Below, one piece after another: positions 1 to 11,582 of a stretch of 64,000 bases of DNA. Within the stretch, counting starts at the first letter, position 1, and each line of letters begins with the position of its first letter. The stretch is from Microvelia longipes (taxonomy: Eukaryota; Arthropoda; Insecta; Hemiptera; Veliidae). The notes under the pieces were generated by a model that was given only the letters and a program-made list of their open reading frames with translations, was not told the origin of the DNA and searched no databases. Where the stretch lies: the NCBI GenBank assembly GCA_018340805.1, contig JACMZG010001913.1, forward strand, positions 30,222,114 to 30,286,113, given 5' to 3'. Made by a program: the position numbers and the translations under genes.

Positions 1-1068
1 TGACCTCGCATCTCTTCGCTCTTTACTTTTTATATCAGCGTTTCCTAATCTTTTCCTAAACCCAAAAAAGAAATTATGGCAAATTCCTTGTGACCCAATA
101 AAATTAAAATAACAACCTTGCGACCCAATAAAATGATATAACTACCCCGCGACCCTATTTTACATGATCATGTTTTGCGAGCGAAGTATCTTCTTAACTT
201 TTAAACAATGACCAAAGTGATTAACAAAACAGGTACTTACAATATTGCTGGAATAATAAATTATGATTTTATTGCCAAATGGCGTACAGTAAATTGATTG
301 ACCGTTAACTTAGTTGTGTCGATAGTTGCAAAGTTTAGATTGATCAATTTAGTTGTAATTACTGCTGCATGCTACCACCCAACCTCGTAGAGGTGCTTCG
401 GCATATGTGAAACTAAAATAATTGTATAATTAAGATAAATTTATTAATGTAATAATGGATATTATTATTATTTTAAAGTAATAGAAGAATTAAGTTGATA
501 ATTAAAAACTTAAGGTAAACATTTAATTTATAATGTAATTATTAGTTTTTGTAAAAGCACAAAATTAAGTGAAAAAATGGATATTATTATTATATTTATG
601 TATGTAAAAGTTGTAATCTTTCCGAATGGTGCGTGTTAACTTGTTAACTTTCAAAGGCTTTTTCGAATCGAAACAAAACTCAGAGAATAGCGAGACGTTA
701 GAGAGGTTAATGAAGCCTTTTGTTTGTGGAAAATTCATGACGTCATCATTATGTAAAATTTTGAGACGTTATTTTATTGATCTAAATGTTGTTATTGTCT
801 TTTTGGTAATGAAATTAATTCTATTCATAATGTATCACAATACTTTGAAAAATAAATTAATAAAAAGTAAAATATATAGCTTAATTAAACACTCCTTCCC
901 CTTTGTATTTTGGTATATTTTTAATGTATTTTAAGCAAGATATAACTTTTTTTAATGATAGTCTTTGTTTTAGCAACTTTGTGTTTTAAACGTTTTAACA
1001 GTTAGTGTCTGTATGAATAGACGTTAGGAAGTTTTTCCTGTGGATACGTTGCTGGCCAAATGACCTGT
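1..1068. other. AT-rich spacer with a short 30-bp tandem repeat
   Basis: No gene is recognisable. Positions 86-160 hold about 2.5 copies of a ~30-bp unit centred on CCTTGTGACCCAATAAAAT. A 102-codon open frame at 626-934 has low-complexity, AT-driven composition and no recognisable domain, so I do not call it a gene. Confidence 0.6.
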
Positions 1069-1139
1069 AGTAATACACATGGTACGCATACAAATAAGTA
1101 ATACACATGGTACGCAAACAAATAAGTAATACACATGGT
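1069..1139. repeat. 28-bp tandem repeat, 2.5 copies
   Basis: A unit beginning AGTAATACACATGGTACGCA starts at 1069, 1097 and 1125, a constant 28-bp period. The third copy is truncated after 15 bases. The copies are nearly identical, so the duplication is probably recent. Confidence 0.85.
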
Positions 1140-1379
1140 TGTAATCAGTTGACATCGTGGGAAAGTAATGTGAGGGAGCCCACGAGATTAGACCTGGTTA
1201 AACCACGCCCAAATTTTCGTATCTGGCCAACCCCCTTAGTTCCTCAGCATATCTGCCTTGCTTTCATCCGATTTCAACGGTGTGTAGTAGTATTTATAGA
1301 TTTAAATTTAAATTTTTGAATATTAGTTTAGAGTGAGATTTGATTAAGATTTTGAGAAATATTTTGGATGGGTTATTAA

Positions 1380-1890
1380 AAATAGATGAGATTAATGGAG
1401 GTACAAAACAAGTGTGGAGTTTGGAGTAATGAACGAAAAATATAATAATGAGTTCGAATGAAGAAAGATGTAATGAGGACAAAAAGAATGAAGAGTGTCT
1501 ACTTGAGTAAGAATTGAAAGGCTTTATTGGGAGTTAGAGATAGATAATGGAGAAGAATTGAAAACAATAATGATGGATAAAATTTAGCAAAAAAGCAAAT
1601 AATGAGATGTGGGGAGAACAACTCGATAGAAGAAAATGTGGACATAGGAATTCCAAAAAGGATTAAGAGGTGTATTAGGAACAAGAAAAAGAGAGTTATT
1701 AAGGACTTAAAGACAAAATATGATGATAAAAATGAGAAAAAAAGAGTAGGGAATAATAAGATGGTGAGAGAAAAACTTTGTAGATGGAAACGTGGACATC
1801 GGTATTGTAGAAGGAGCTGAAGATAAATTGAATGTCTTAGAGGGGTAGAGGGGAAAGGTGCTCCTAAGGTTAGGGAGGAGTGAACTTAGT
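1380..1890. other. Purine-rich block with a diverged internal duplication
   Basis: The plus strand is almost free of pyrimidine runs over about 500 bases (GA-rich with scattered T). Segments near 1595-1660 and 1757-1820 resemble each other, both with GTGGACAT in a similar setting, which suggests an old duplication ~160 bp apart. Open frames here are by-products of the composition. No gene is recognised. Confidence 0.5.
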
Positions 1891-2420
1891 CTTAGCAATT
1901 AATTTTTTACCGTAGCTTCCTCCTTTAAATTCGTTTTATTCTTTTTAATTCTTTTAAAGGTTTAACAGAGTCGCTTTTGATTTTATTCCATTATAATCTA
2001 TTCAAAGCAAGTTTTTAATTTATGGAAAAAGTTAACGGATCGATAAGGTCAAAAGAATCTTCGGGTAAAATGGGAAAGAATTATTTTTGTTTTTCTTTGA
2101 GCTTACACTCCTTCAATAAAAGGTACTAGCGCTTGGTATTTATTTTATTGATTTTAGACTGAGAAACGTGTTTATATGATGTCCAACCAGACTTACTAGA
2201 TCTCATGAGTGAACATTTTCAATGGGGAGGTCCGCAAGTCTGGTGAATTTCCTGTGGAATACTTAATTTTTTGCTAGATTTTCGGTTAGTATATTATGGT
2301 CTGGACTAGAACCACTAAATCTTCGATAATGTTTTCGGATTTTTCCTAATGCGCTAATGCATTCCATGCGCAATTCACTAAAAATTTCAGTCCTTCTTCA
2401 CACTTTTAACATAGTTATAA

Positions 2421-3350
2421 TACGACACACGGCTAAAATTAATTGACAGCGCGCCAAAATATCAATACTTTCAACCCTCTTTTTTTAACAAAAAAAATCC
2501 CTTCTTTTAAGTAACAAAAAAATCCCTATTCTGGCAACACTGAAAGTCAGGTTATGTTTTGAATTTTATTATTTGTTTTTATTTGATAACGTATTTTTTA
2601 TTTTTAAAAATTAATTATTTACTTTTTAAGTAGGAATATTGTTGTATCTTATATATTTACCTACTTAGTGTTGCTTTAAACTTGTTCGGGAAGTATGAAT
2701 TAAGTGGAGTTAAATTGTTAATTACGTAATCCAATGGATCATACTAGTTCTATGATAAAAGTTTGACAATTTAAATAAATCGTCAGCTATAGTTACTTTT
2801 TTCCAAAACAAACTGCTTTTTTTGTGTCAAGTTTGTATAATTGAATGCGTATTGTTTCATATAATAAATATGACTCAATATGCATTCATGACTTAAAAAA
2901 TTCAAGACTGTCATCCATTGAAAGACATGGCGTTTTCGTAAAAAGAATGCTGTCTTTTGGTTGACAGACCCTGCGCTGTACTCAAATAGCAAAAACTGCT
3001 TGACGAATACATCAATGTCCATGCGTCAAATATAGACATATTTTATATTACAACTCTGCAATAATTGGATGAATTGAACAGATTGTAATGAAACGAAATG
3101 AACTCAAACAGTTAAATCAAACTTAAATTACAGTTAAATATGCACAATGAGTGAAATAAAAGCGACGCGAGGTTACAAATATTTACAACCAGTGTTGCCT
3201 TTTTATGATTTTATTTACGAAAAAGGTATTTTTGTATACCGAGGTTGGCATAAGGTGGAGAGGGAAAGAGCGTGGTCGGTCTGAACCAATAGAATTCTTT
3301 CTCTCACAGATTTTTGGCGCGCTGTCAATTAATTTTAGCCGTGTGTCGTA
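2421..3350. mobile_element. DNA transposon-like element, 39-bp perfect TIRs
   Basis: Bases 2421-2459 and 3312-3350 are exact reverse complements for 39 bp; each end begins TACGACACACGGCTAAAATT. The self-complementary hexamer TTATAA borders both ends (2415-2420 and 3351-3356). It could be the target duplication or an extension of the repeats. A second inverted match (GGCAACACTG) lies at about 2535 and 3189. The interior holds only a 79-codon minus-strand frame (2783-3022) with no recognisable transposase motif. It is probably non-autonomous, and I cannot assign a superfamily. Confidence 0.8.
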
Positions 3351-3356
3351 TTATAA

Positions 3357-3927
3357 TAATGTAATGAAGAATAATTTAATACGAAATTAAAATGAATTAT
3401 GATAAAAATATATTGTTCTGCGTGTTCATTTTAGTAGAAGAAAAAAATATAAAGATATCTAAGGTTGTGTTGCCAACAACTGAACTACCTATTAACAATT
3501 TTAAACTAAACATAGATCTATAGCAATACATAAACCAAAGACATGAGCCACGAAATTGATTGTTCATGAAAAAATTAAGCATTTCTGAGGAAATTCACCC
3601 GGCTTGTGGAGCCACGAGCAGAATTATTTTATGGTTAAAGTTAGATGATAAAAGCGCTTCAAAGTAACCTAAATGTTGACTCGATCATTAATACTTACAG
3701 TAAATAAAACACTTAAATTTTTCGTTCCGTAATTTTTAATGTTATCATTCAACTCAAAGTCTCAAAATACATTGAAAACCAGATATTATTCATATTCTTG
3801 TTTTACCAGTAGAATCATAGGGCATTCGGTTATTTACTTAGTTATTCCGGAGTTTTTGTTTCTGTTCGACTATGGAATCGATTTAGCATCCAAAAGAACA
3901 CATAAAATTTTTATGTATATATATATA

Positions 3928-3983
<56 letters not shown>

Positions 3984-4604
3984 GTTTCTGTACGGGTATA
4001 AAATTTAAAAAAATACTTATTTGTGGTTAGAGACTACTGGTGACTTTTTCATTTACAAATTTTCCCTACATTCTTTTATATCATTAGAGAGTGTGTTAGT
4101 TTTTATAAATTTTTGCTGCCAGCGTTTTAATGACCGCTGGTCAGATCATAAAAGTTTAAGAGTATTAATTAAATTTAATTTTGAAAATAATCATTTACTT
4201 TTATGATTTTTATTTTTTTAAAGTTTAATTTTCATAAGTTATATAAAATATAAATTAAATAAGCATTGAAGCTATTTGTAATACATGGCAAAGTATTTTT
4301 CTACTATTAGCCAAAATGAAGTTTATATGCAACGGTTTTTTTAAAAAAACATTACAATGTTTTTATAATGTAACAAATGCATTGAGTCGGTAAGTTAAAT
4401 TTTACGTTAATAAACTTTGTAATGACAAACATAGAACATTTTACAGCCGAGTTGCATTAAAGCCATTTTTACTTTAAAATTTTTAAGCACAATTTCTATA
4501 AATGAATATCTTTTTTATTTTACTTTTTCGTTAAAAACAACAATTCTTGCGGTTCTTGAAGTTTCTAAAAAATGTAATTTTTTTAAAAGGTATAAAAAGT
4601 TAGG
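3357..4604. other. AT-rich spacer, no gene
   Basis: I see no domain-bearing ORF. The only structured part is the (AT)n run at about 3915-3980. The short open frames reported by translation are AT-composition artefacts. Confidence 0.6.
3915..3980. repeat. (AT)n microsatellite
   Basis: A nearly pure alternating AT run of about 65 bases. Confidence 0.95.
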
Positions 4605-4760
4605 AAAAAAATTAAGGGTGGGCAAGATGAAAAACAAAGAAGAGATTAAGAAAAATAAAGGGTTCAAAAATGGAGGAAAGAGATGGTAAAAGAATAAGAG
4701 GGGGTAGGAAGGGTAGGGTTAGGGTGGATGTGGAGGCGGTGGAAAGGACGAGGTAGTTAT
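4605..4760. other. Polypurine tract
   Basis: About 150 bases of almost uninterrupted A and G on the plus strand, including GGGGGTAGGAAGGGTAGGGT. Such tracts can form triplex or other non-B DNA. No coding role is seen. Confidence 0.6.
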
Positions 4761-5271
4761 AAATAAGGATAAATTTTAGGTCGTTAGTAACTTTTCTTTT
4801 ATCACTGTTGGGTCATTTTACAAACTTCTACTGTTGTTCTTAAAGACAGTTTTCAACTTTTTTTTAAAGGTAGACATTTAACGTGTCAGCCATTTTATTA
4901 AACTTAAAAATTATCCTGTTATATAGCCATATTGATTTCTAACCTAATTCACTTTATTTTATATTTCATTAAACGAGAAAAAAGTAAAAGACATTATTTT
5001 TATAGATATTTGATAAAGGAAAATTTTCTTGTAAAGAATAATTCAAAATTATGTATTTTAATTCTCAAATTTCATTTTATTGTTGTGGAAATAATATGTA
5101 TAAATTTAAAAAAAACTGACTTCTTTTTTTTTATAATGAGCTTTTGTCACTTAATTTTCTGTAATGAAAAAAAAAACATTGTAATAGATAACAATGTGAG
5201 TATTGACATTTTAACCAAATTACCACTTTTCAGCATTTACTGATCTGATTTTATGTATTTAATTATGAACA
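4761..5271. other. AT-rich spacer next to the LINE insertion
   Basis: No recognisable gene. It runs up to the putative target-site duplication at the 3' end of the minus-strand LINE. Confidence 0.5.
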
Positions 5272-5288
5272 TACGGATATGTGGGTAC
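5272..5288. repeat. Candidate target-site duplication (LINE 3' side)
   Basis: TACGGATATGTGGGTAC here resembles TATGGATATATAGGTAC at 10621-10637 (14 of 17 identical). It directly borders the (GAATT)n tail. Three mismatches leave doubt. Confidence 0.45.
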
Positions 5289-5584
5289 AATTCAATTCAA
5301 TTCAATTCAGTTTATTTCATTATAATATAAATACAATAATCACACATTAAATGAAGCAAATGATCTACGCGCCAACAAAAGCCCAAGCTTGTCCGTTGGC
5401 GCGAATAAAAATTCTTAAATAATCTATATAATTAAAAACAAATATATAACCAGTTGATACAATATTGGAACGCAATAAAGAGAGAGTACATTCTAGACTT
5501 CTAGGAGAAAAATAAATAAATAAAAAGTAACAAGTGAACAAATATAAATACTAGAGTAAGGATAATTAAACATTATTTTCTAAC

Positions 5585-5660
5585 ATGCAACATTCATACA
5601 TACATGCAACATTCATACATACATGCAACATTCATACATATATGCAACATTCATACATAC
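5585..5660. repeat. 19-bp tandem repeat in the LINE 3' UTR
   Basis: Four copies of ATGCAACATTCATACATAC begin at 5585, 5604, 5623 and 5642, an exact 19-bp period with one substitution in the third. They lie within the 3' UTR of the minus-strand LINE. Confidence 0.9.
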
Positions 5661-6374
5661 ATGCATACACGCTTTCATTCATAAACATTTAAAAAATTTT
5701 ATTCATAAAGAAAAGAAAGAATAAAACAATGATTTAAAAATTAAGATAAAAACAAATACATACATAAATAGAAAATAAATGTTAAATGGTACATACAAAT
5801 TAGAAAACCGATAAAATAGAACAATATTATATATATATATAATTGTTATATTATATAATAAAAGAACATTTATATATAATAATGTTCTTTCCATTAAGTA
5901 AATAAAATTTTAATATATTATTGGATAATTGACAAATTAAGATTTAAGATTGACAGATTTAAGTTACTAATTTAACTTAAATAAATTATAAAACAAGTTT
6001 AATAAAAAAATAAATAAATAAATAAAAAAATAAATAATAAAACAAAAAAATAAAATAAAATAATAATAATAAAAAAAAATAAAATAAAAATTAAAAATTT
6101 TGTAAGTTAAAATATTGAGATATAAAATACAATCTCAATTCTATATTGAGATTATAGATCATAGAATTATAATATCACAGATATATTGATAAAATTAAAT
6201 GGGTAATTGGGTATTTTATAGTTTATTGTACTAATTTGTCAATACTAAAGAAAATGTTATCAGTTAACCATTTATATAGGTGTTTGTTGCTAATTTTTGA
6301 AGATTTTAAATAGTTAGGACAAATATTAAATTTTTTGAGAAATAGTGAGAATGTCTTCTGAGCAAGGCACTTAA

Positions 6375-9173
6375 CTAAATCAGTTCTAATTTGATTATTT
6401 TTTTTGACCTAGTAGAGTACGTATGGGTATAATGTTTATTAGGGTCAATCTTTGGTAGGTATTTTTTAATTATTTTTCTAATAAAAAGTTGTCTGACTGT
6501 GAGTAGTTGAGTTTCAGTGAATAGTTTGTCAGTGGCAAAATCTCTAGGTAGCTTAAACATGGTTTTCAGAGCTCTTTTTTGCAATATAAACAACGGATTT
6601 ATGGTAGAATCAAAAGCGCCACCCCAAATACCATTACCATATTCCAAAACAGATTGAAATAGGGCGAAGTAAACAGTTTTAAGAGTTTTTAATTCAACTA
6701 TATTCCTCAGCAAATAAAGTTTGTAGACAACAACTCTGAGTTTTTTACACCGATAGAGAACGTGTTCGTTCCATCGAAGGTTTTGATCTAAGAGAATGCC
6801 TAAATACCTAAACTTTTCAACCTTTTCTACTTTATTTTCACAGTTGCATGCATGGTTATTACAATTGCTCACTAAACAAACAAACTTAAATGTAGGCTGC
6901 CCTCATATATTAGAACTAAAACACATGCATTTGGTTTTAGAGAGGTTTAGAGAAAGGAGATTGTACTTTAACCAATTTTGTACCGTGCTGAAACCTATTT
7001 TCGCTTTTTTAAGGACACTCTCCCACGAATCCGCTTGAAAAATTAGAGCTGCATCGTCTGCAAAGCAAACGATGCTATCATTTTTATCTGAGCTAATCAG
7101 TTCGGGTAGTTTATTTATGTAGATCAGAAAGAGAATGGGCCCCAGAACAGTTCCCTGAGGTAGTCCCCAGGTCACCGTCCTGAGGTCACTCTCATTCTGA
7201 TCCTGTCTAACAGTTTGAGTCCTGTTTGATAAATAGCTCTTTAAGAGTTTCAACTCGGTACCAGATATGCCTATCTCTTTTAACTTCTCTATCATCTCAG
7301 CATGAGGGACGGTATCGAAGGCCTTGGCCAGGTCTAAAAATATGACTAGAGTTTTACGTTTTAATTCGAAGCCTCGGTAAATACGACCTGTCAAGGCCTC
7401 CAATGCGTCCTCCGTGCTAAGACCACTTTGAAAACCAAACTGATTTTGATTTATTATTTTATGTTTATTTAGATAATCAACCAGTCTAACTTTAATGAGT
7501 TTTTCCATAATTTTTGATAAAGAGCTTAAAAGGCTAATAGGTCGGTAATTTTGTGGCTCTTTTTTGTCACCGCCTTTAAATAAAGTTGTTACCCTTGCAT
7601 GCTTAAAGTTTTTAGGAAAATAACCTTTGTTAAAGCAAATAGTTATTAATCGCGTCAGTGGTTTAGCTAAGTTGAGTCTCATTTTTTTGAGAACTGAATT
7701 AGGTATTTCGTCAGGTCCAGGGGCTTTATTATTTTTCAACGAATTTATTATTTTGATTACTTCAGGTACAGTAACAGAGGTCAGAGTAAATCGAGGTTGG
7801 TCAGGTTGATTATTTTCGGTTTCTGGTGATGTTTGCTTGGATGAGCTCGGTTCAATATTTAACTGTAATTTAATTTTAGTTGCATAATCTTTACCTACGT
7901 TTATGAAGAAATCATTAAAAACATTTAAATCAGTGTTAGTGTTTACGCCCGGTGAGTCAGATTTCTTATTTATAGAATTCAGGGCTTCGTTAATTAGGCA
8001 CCAAATTTTTTTTGGATCTCCCTCGGACTGGTTTATTTTATTTTTGTAGTAATTGTTTTTAGTTAAGGTTATAAGTTTAACGATTTTCTTTTTATAATAT
8101 TGATATTTATTTTTTAAACCCACATTAAAAGGCTGTTTTGCGTATTTTTTAGCTAATTTGTCTCTAACCATAATAGATTTTAAAATTCCATCAGTTATCC
8201 AAGGTTTCTTTTTTCTTTTCTTTATGACGCACTCTCGGGTTGAAGTAGAGATTTCCATACACGTTTGAATTTTATTTTTTAAGCAAATTAAGCTATCCTC
8301 AATATTTAAGTTTGAATATATCAACTAATCTATGTTTTTAGCATTTTTTTCAAGCAGTTCATAATCGATTGTTTTTTTTATAACCTTATTTTTTATATTC
8401 ATGTAGCTAGAATTTTTCAAAATTGGTTTGCTGTGAAAAGTGGTGGCATAATGATCTGTCACTGTAAGTTCGAGAACAGCTGATTGGCAGCCATCTAAAT
8501 TTCTAGATAATGAAAATATATGGTCTATGCACGTGGATGAAGAGGGACGGGTAACACTATTTATTAGAGACTCAAAACCGAATGAAGCTAATAAGGACAA
8601 ATAATGTTCAGTTATATTAGATTTATCTAATAGGTTAATGTTGATATCACCTGCTACGATGTTATAAGTATAGTTTTTTGGAGCTGAAATTAACACAGAT
8701 TCTAGTTGCTCCATAAACGTTGCAATACTAGAACTGGGAGAGCGATACACGGCTGTTAATAAACAATTTTCACTTCCATTATTGGCTTTTACATCCAAAA
8801 TTAAGAATGGTGACGTAGCAGAAAGATTGATATCAACCACTGTAGCAGACAAGTCCTGTCTCACATAGACAACTATACCATCAACTCTATTTAAACTCTC
8901 TTTTTTCATAAAAATATTGTAGCCGTCTATGTGCAACAAAGCCTTATCTTGTATACAAGTCCATGTCTCAGTAAAAACAAGAATTTCATATTTACATTTC
9001 ATTATATCTAATAGGCATGTAATTTCATTAAAATGACTTTTTAGATTTCTAATATTAAGTGCGAAAATATTAAAATTATTTTTAAATGATAAATTAAAGT
9101 TAACATAATTTGAAACGACTAGATTTTCTCTTACAGGAACTATTTCACTAACAACTTCTATTATATCACCCAT
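6375..9173 (-). pseudogene. LINE ORF2: endonuclease-reverse transcriptase, two in-frame stops
   Basis: Encodes the enzyme that nicks target DNA and copies the element RNA into it. The frame starts at ATG 9173-9171 and runs 933 codons to the stop at 6375. It is interrupted by TAG at 8327-8325 (codon 283) and TGA at 6905-6903, with no frameshift. Codons 1-282 are an APE-type endonuclease: FTETW (residues 67-71), AGDININ, CIDHIF and TDHY are visible. The reverse transcriptase follows, with NYRPISLLS, FLDLAKAFDTV, GLPQGTVLGP and the catalytic FADD box (about codon 704; the family consensus is YxDD). The C-terminal part has YLGILLD and LRWNEH, as in other CR1/Jockey proteins. The open pieces are 9173-8325, 8324-6903 and 6902-6375. 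Because of the two stops this copy should not make full-length enzyme. Confidence 0.93.
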
Positions 9174-9418
9174 GTAAATAAATAAATAACAACTAACAAA
9201 AAGAAATAAATAAATACTAAAAATTAAAATTATTGATAGGAATAATAAATAATATGAAAAATAGTATGTACTAAAAATTAAATAAAGATTAAAAAATAGT
9301 TAAAATTAATTTTAAATTAATATTAAATTATATTGATATTTGAATATAAATAAATAAATATAAAAGGGTTAAAAAGGATTAAAAAGAAAATTTAAGATAA
9401 ATTAATAAAAACTTGAGT
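9174..9418 (-). other. LINE inter-ORF spacer
   Basis: A 245-nt, very A-rich (element strand T-rich) gap between ORF1 and ORF2. The spacing suggests ORF2 is translated separately, not by a short overlap or frameshift. Confidence 0.6.
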
Positions 9419-10393
9419 TTAAACTAGTTTGCTGAGGTCTTCCTCCAGACGAATGAAAACTGGCTTGGTTCCGTCTTCTTTTATGGCCACAATTTTGCCG
9501 TCACTAAACCAAACTGAATTATACTTGAGTCGAGTTGCTATTTCTCTTGCAGCCGATAGCAGCTTGCTTTGATGCGGACTAAGATGTTCGCGCGCAGTAA
9601 TTCTGCTTTCACCAAGTGCCTCATTCACTAGTTTAGCATCGAAACCAGGTTTAGATTTGTCCTGGTTGGATAAATCGCGATACTTTTGAAGCCACGACCA
9701 CTTGTCTTGACGACGAACAAACTTGACTATTATGGATTGATTTCCAGTTTGCTTATTGGCTCTTAACCTGTGGGCTATATCGATATCCTTAGTTGTAACC
9801 GGGCAATCAATGGTTTTGGAGATGGCAGATATAACTTCGTATATATTTTCATTTTTGGTTTGTTTCACACCTGATATGACAATATTATTTCTGTATGAAT
9901 AGTTCGTTATGCTAGTTATGTCATTACGAAGCATTTTATTCTCCTGTCTTAAAGTTTGGTTGTCATTAACAAGCTTTGTCACATCATTTTTTAGTGAATC
10001 TAAATCATTTTTAAAAGTCACTAAATCGTTTTTCATTTCTGACAAGCCTTTAACTATGTTTCCTAGACTGCTTTTAAATTCATCTACCTGTGTTATAATA
10101 GAGGACAGTGAATTATTCACATCAGTAATTCCTGTATTAACTGGGGTAATGCTATTATTAAAGCAGTTAAGAATTTCTTTTTTAAAATCAGCAAGCAAAG
10201 ATAGAACGCGTCGAACAACTTTCTTCTCCTCCTTACATTCATTGCACCTCCATTTACTTAGAGCATCTGCTGACATTTTGGAATAATTTATTTGGCGCAT
10301 ACCTACGCATGTAAAGTGGCAAACATGCTCGCATGTACTGCATCCTAGTATCGAATCCTGTGCTATATTGTCAGAACATACATAACACTCCAT
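9419..10393 (-). CDS. LINE ORF1 protein, PHD finger plus coiled coil
   Basis: A 324-residue nucleic-acid-binding protein that would package the element RNA. Residues 1-53 form a PHD-type zinc finger: CxxC at 3-6, a second Cys pair near 18-21, the CHFTC block at about 25-29, and the final CxxC at 50-53. Residues about 85-155 are heptad-rich and predicted coiled coil (for example LKNDVTKLVNDNQTLRQENK). Next comes an RRM-like region with RNNIVISGV near 165-175 and DIDIAHRLRANK, then a basic C-terminal part. PHD-bearing ORF1 proteins are known in the CR1/Jockey group. The frame is fully open and starts at ATG 10393-10391. It is a transposon protein, not a host gene. Confidence 0.88.
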   Translation of the reverse strand: MECYVCSDNIAQDSILGCSTCEHVCHFTCVGMRQINYSKMSADALSKWRCNECKEEKKVVRRVLSLLADFKKEILNCFNNSITPVNTGITDVNNSLSSIITQVDEFKSSLGNIVKGLSEMKNDLVTFKNDLDSLKNDVTKLVNDNQTLRQENKMLRNDITSITNYSYRNNIVISGVKQTKNENIYEVISAISKTIDCPVTTKDIDIAHRLRANKQTGNQSIIVKFVRRQDKWSWLQKYRDLSNQDKSKPGFDAKLVNEALGESRITAREHLSPHQSKLLSAAREIATRLKYNSVWFSDGKIVAIKEDGTKPVFIRLEEDLSKLV

Positions 10394-10620
10394 TTGGAAA
10401 TAATAAATAAATGATACGTAGTATAAATATATAAATAAAAAGATTTAACTTTAGAAATTAATAAAAGATTATAATAGATAAGATGTAATAAGATAGTACA
10501 ATCAACTATTTTACACACTTGTATAAAAACAATGCGATAGTAGTTTATTAAACAACGCACTATTTACACGCACTACGAACCTCTCTCTCGAAGAGTCTGT
10601 AATCAACTGTACCTTTTATA
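10394..10620 (-). other. LINE 5' leader (boundary inferred)
   Basis: The stretch upstream of ORF1 up to the candidate target duplication. It includes a GC-richer piece around 10560-10600 (CGAGAGAGAGGTTCGTAGTG on the element strand) that may hold the internal Pol II promoter. The 5' end is inferred only from the putative duplication. Confidence 0.4.
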
Positions 10621-10637
10621 TATGGATATATAGGTAC

Positions 10638-11397
10638 TTTATGTATGGAAAAATAAATAATTATTTATTTATTTATATAGGTACTCCGCGCAACCGAAGA
10701 ACATGTAACGTTGTTCAAAAATGTATTAATTATTAATCAGGTGAATAGTATAAAATTTTAAGGACGTGCAAAGCGATTTCGAAGTTGTGATATTTAAATC
10801 TTTATAAGGTTAATTGTTTCAAATTTATTTTTATGACAATTCTAAATAATTTCTCTTTAAGTTTATTTTTGTGTTTAAAATTGATTTGTGTTTTCATCTG
10901 TTTTAAACTTACATTTTTTTTAATTTGAATTCATTGTCAACAAACTTTTATTTTCAGTTTATTCGCTTCTATATTTATTTTGAGTTGTTGAAGATTTATT
11001 TCTGTAATTTACTTTTATTTTTCTTTTTAGGTTGTTGATTTAAGTGTTATTCTGCCCGTTTCTCGTACTTTTCATTTATTTATACATTTTCAGAGGTTTT
11101 TCGTGAAAAATAATTCTGTTTTCTTTCCCAGACTCGGAGGCACTCCAATCTTTTCCTGGACTTTTATTTTATAACTTTATTTCATATTTAATAAGAAGAA
11201 GAAATATATTTTTTATAAATGTTAATAAACCTCTGCCACGTATAGAACTGGGACGTCTTTTTAATTTTAATTAAAAGCTTTTAAGGTTCTTTTGCGATAA
11301 AAAGGAATTAAATTAAGAAATGAGTAAAACGAGCCAGTCAATTATCCGTAACAAAACAGTTCAAAGAAGTACAGTGTTACTTTTCTATATATAATTT
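10638..11397. other. AT-rich spacer with a degenerate family A tail
   Basis: No gene. At about 10758-10785 a sequence like GGACGTGCAAAGCGATTTCG matches the recurring GGACGAGCAAAGCGAGTCCG motif of family A, so an old tail fragment is likely. Confidence 0.4.
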
Positions 11398-11417
11398 AAT
11401 ATATATATATATATATA

Positions 11418-11489
<72 letters not shown>

Positions 11490-11494
11490 TATAT

Positions 11495-11539
<45 letters not shown>

Positions 11540-11582
11540 TATATAATAATATATAATATATAAATATATATATATATATATT
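11398..11582. repeat. (AT)n / TATAATAT microsatellite
   Basis: About 185 bases of alternating AT broken by AA and TT steps. It is largely self-complementary and can extrude cruciforms. Confidence 0.95.

Larger units (their letters stand above)
5289..10620 (-). mobile_element. CR1/Jockey-group non-LTR retrotransposon, near full length
   Basis: A two-ORF LINE on the minus strand. Read 5' to 3' it has a leader (about 10620-10394), ORF1 with PHD finger and coiled coil, a 245-nt AT-rich spacer, ORF2 with endonuclease and reverse transcriptase, then a ~1.1-kb AT-rich 3' UTR. It ends in a short (GAATT)n tail (5289-5308) rather than long poly(A), as CR1-like elements do. Possible target duplications are 5272-5288 and 10621-10637, two 17-mers differing at three sites, bordering the tail and the likely 5' end. 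That would make the element about 5.3 kb and not 5'-truncated. ORF1 is open and ORF2 has only two nonsense changes, so the insertion is fairly young. The exact clade is not assigned. Confidence 0.9.

Noticed and set aside
2783..3022. 79-codon minus-strand ORF inside the 2.4-3.35 kb TIR element as a transposase
   Set aside because: No recognisable catalytic or DNA-binding motif, and it is too short.
9909..10286. 125-codon plus-strand ORF
   Set aside because: Antisense shadow of the LINE ORF1 coiled-coil region.
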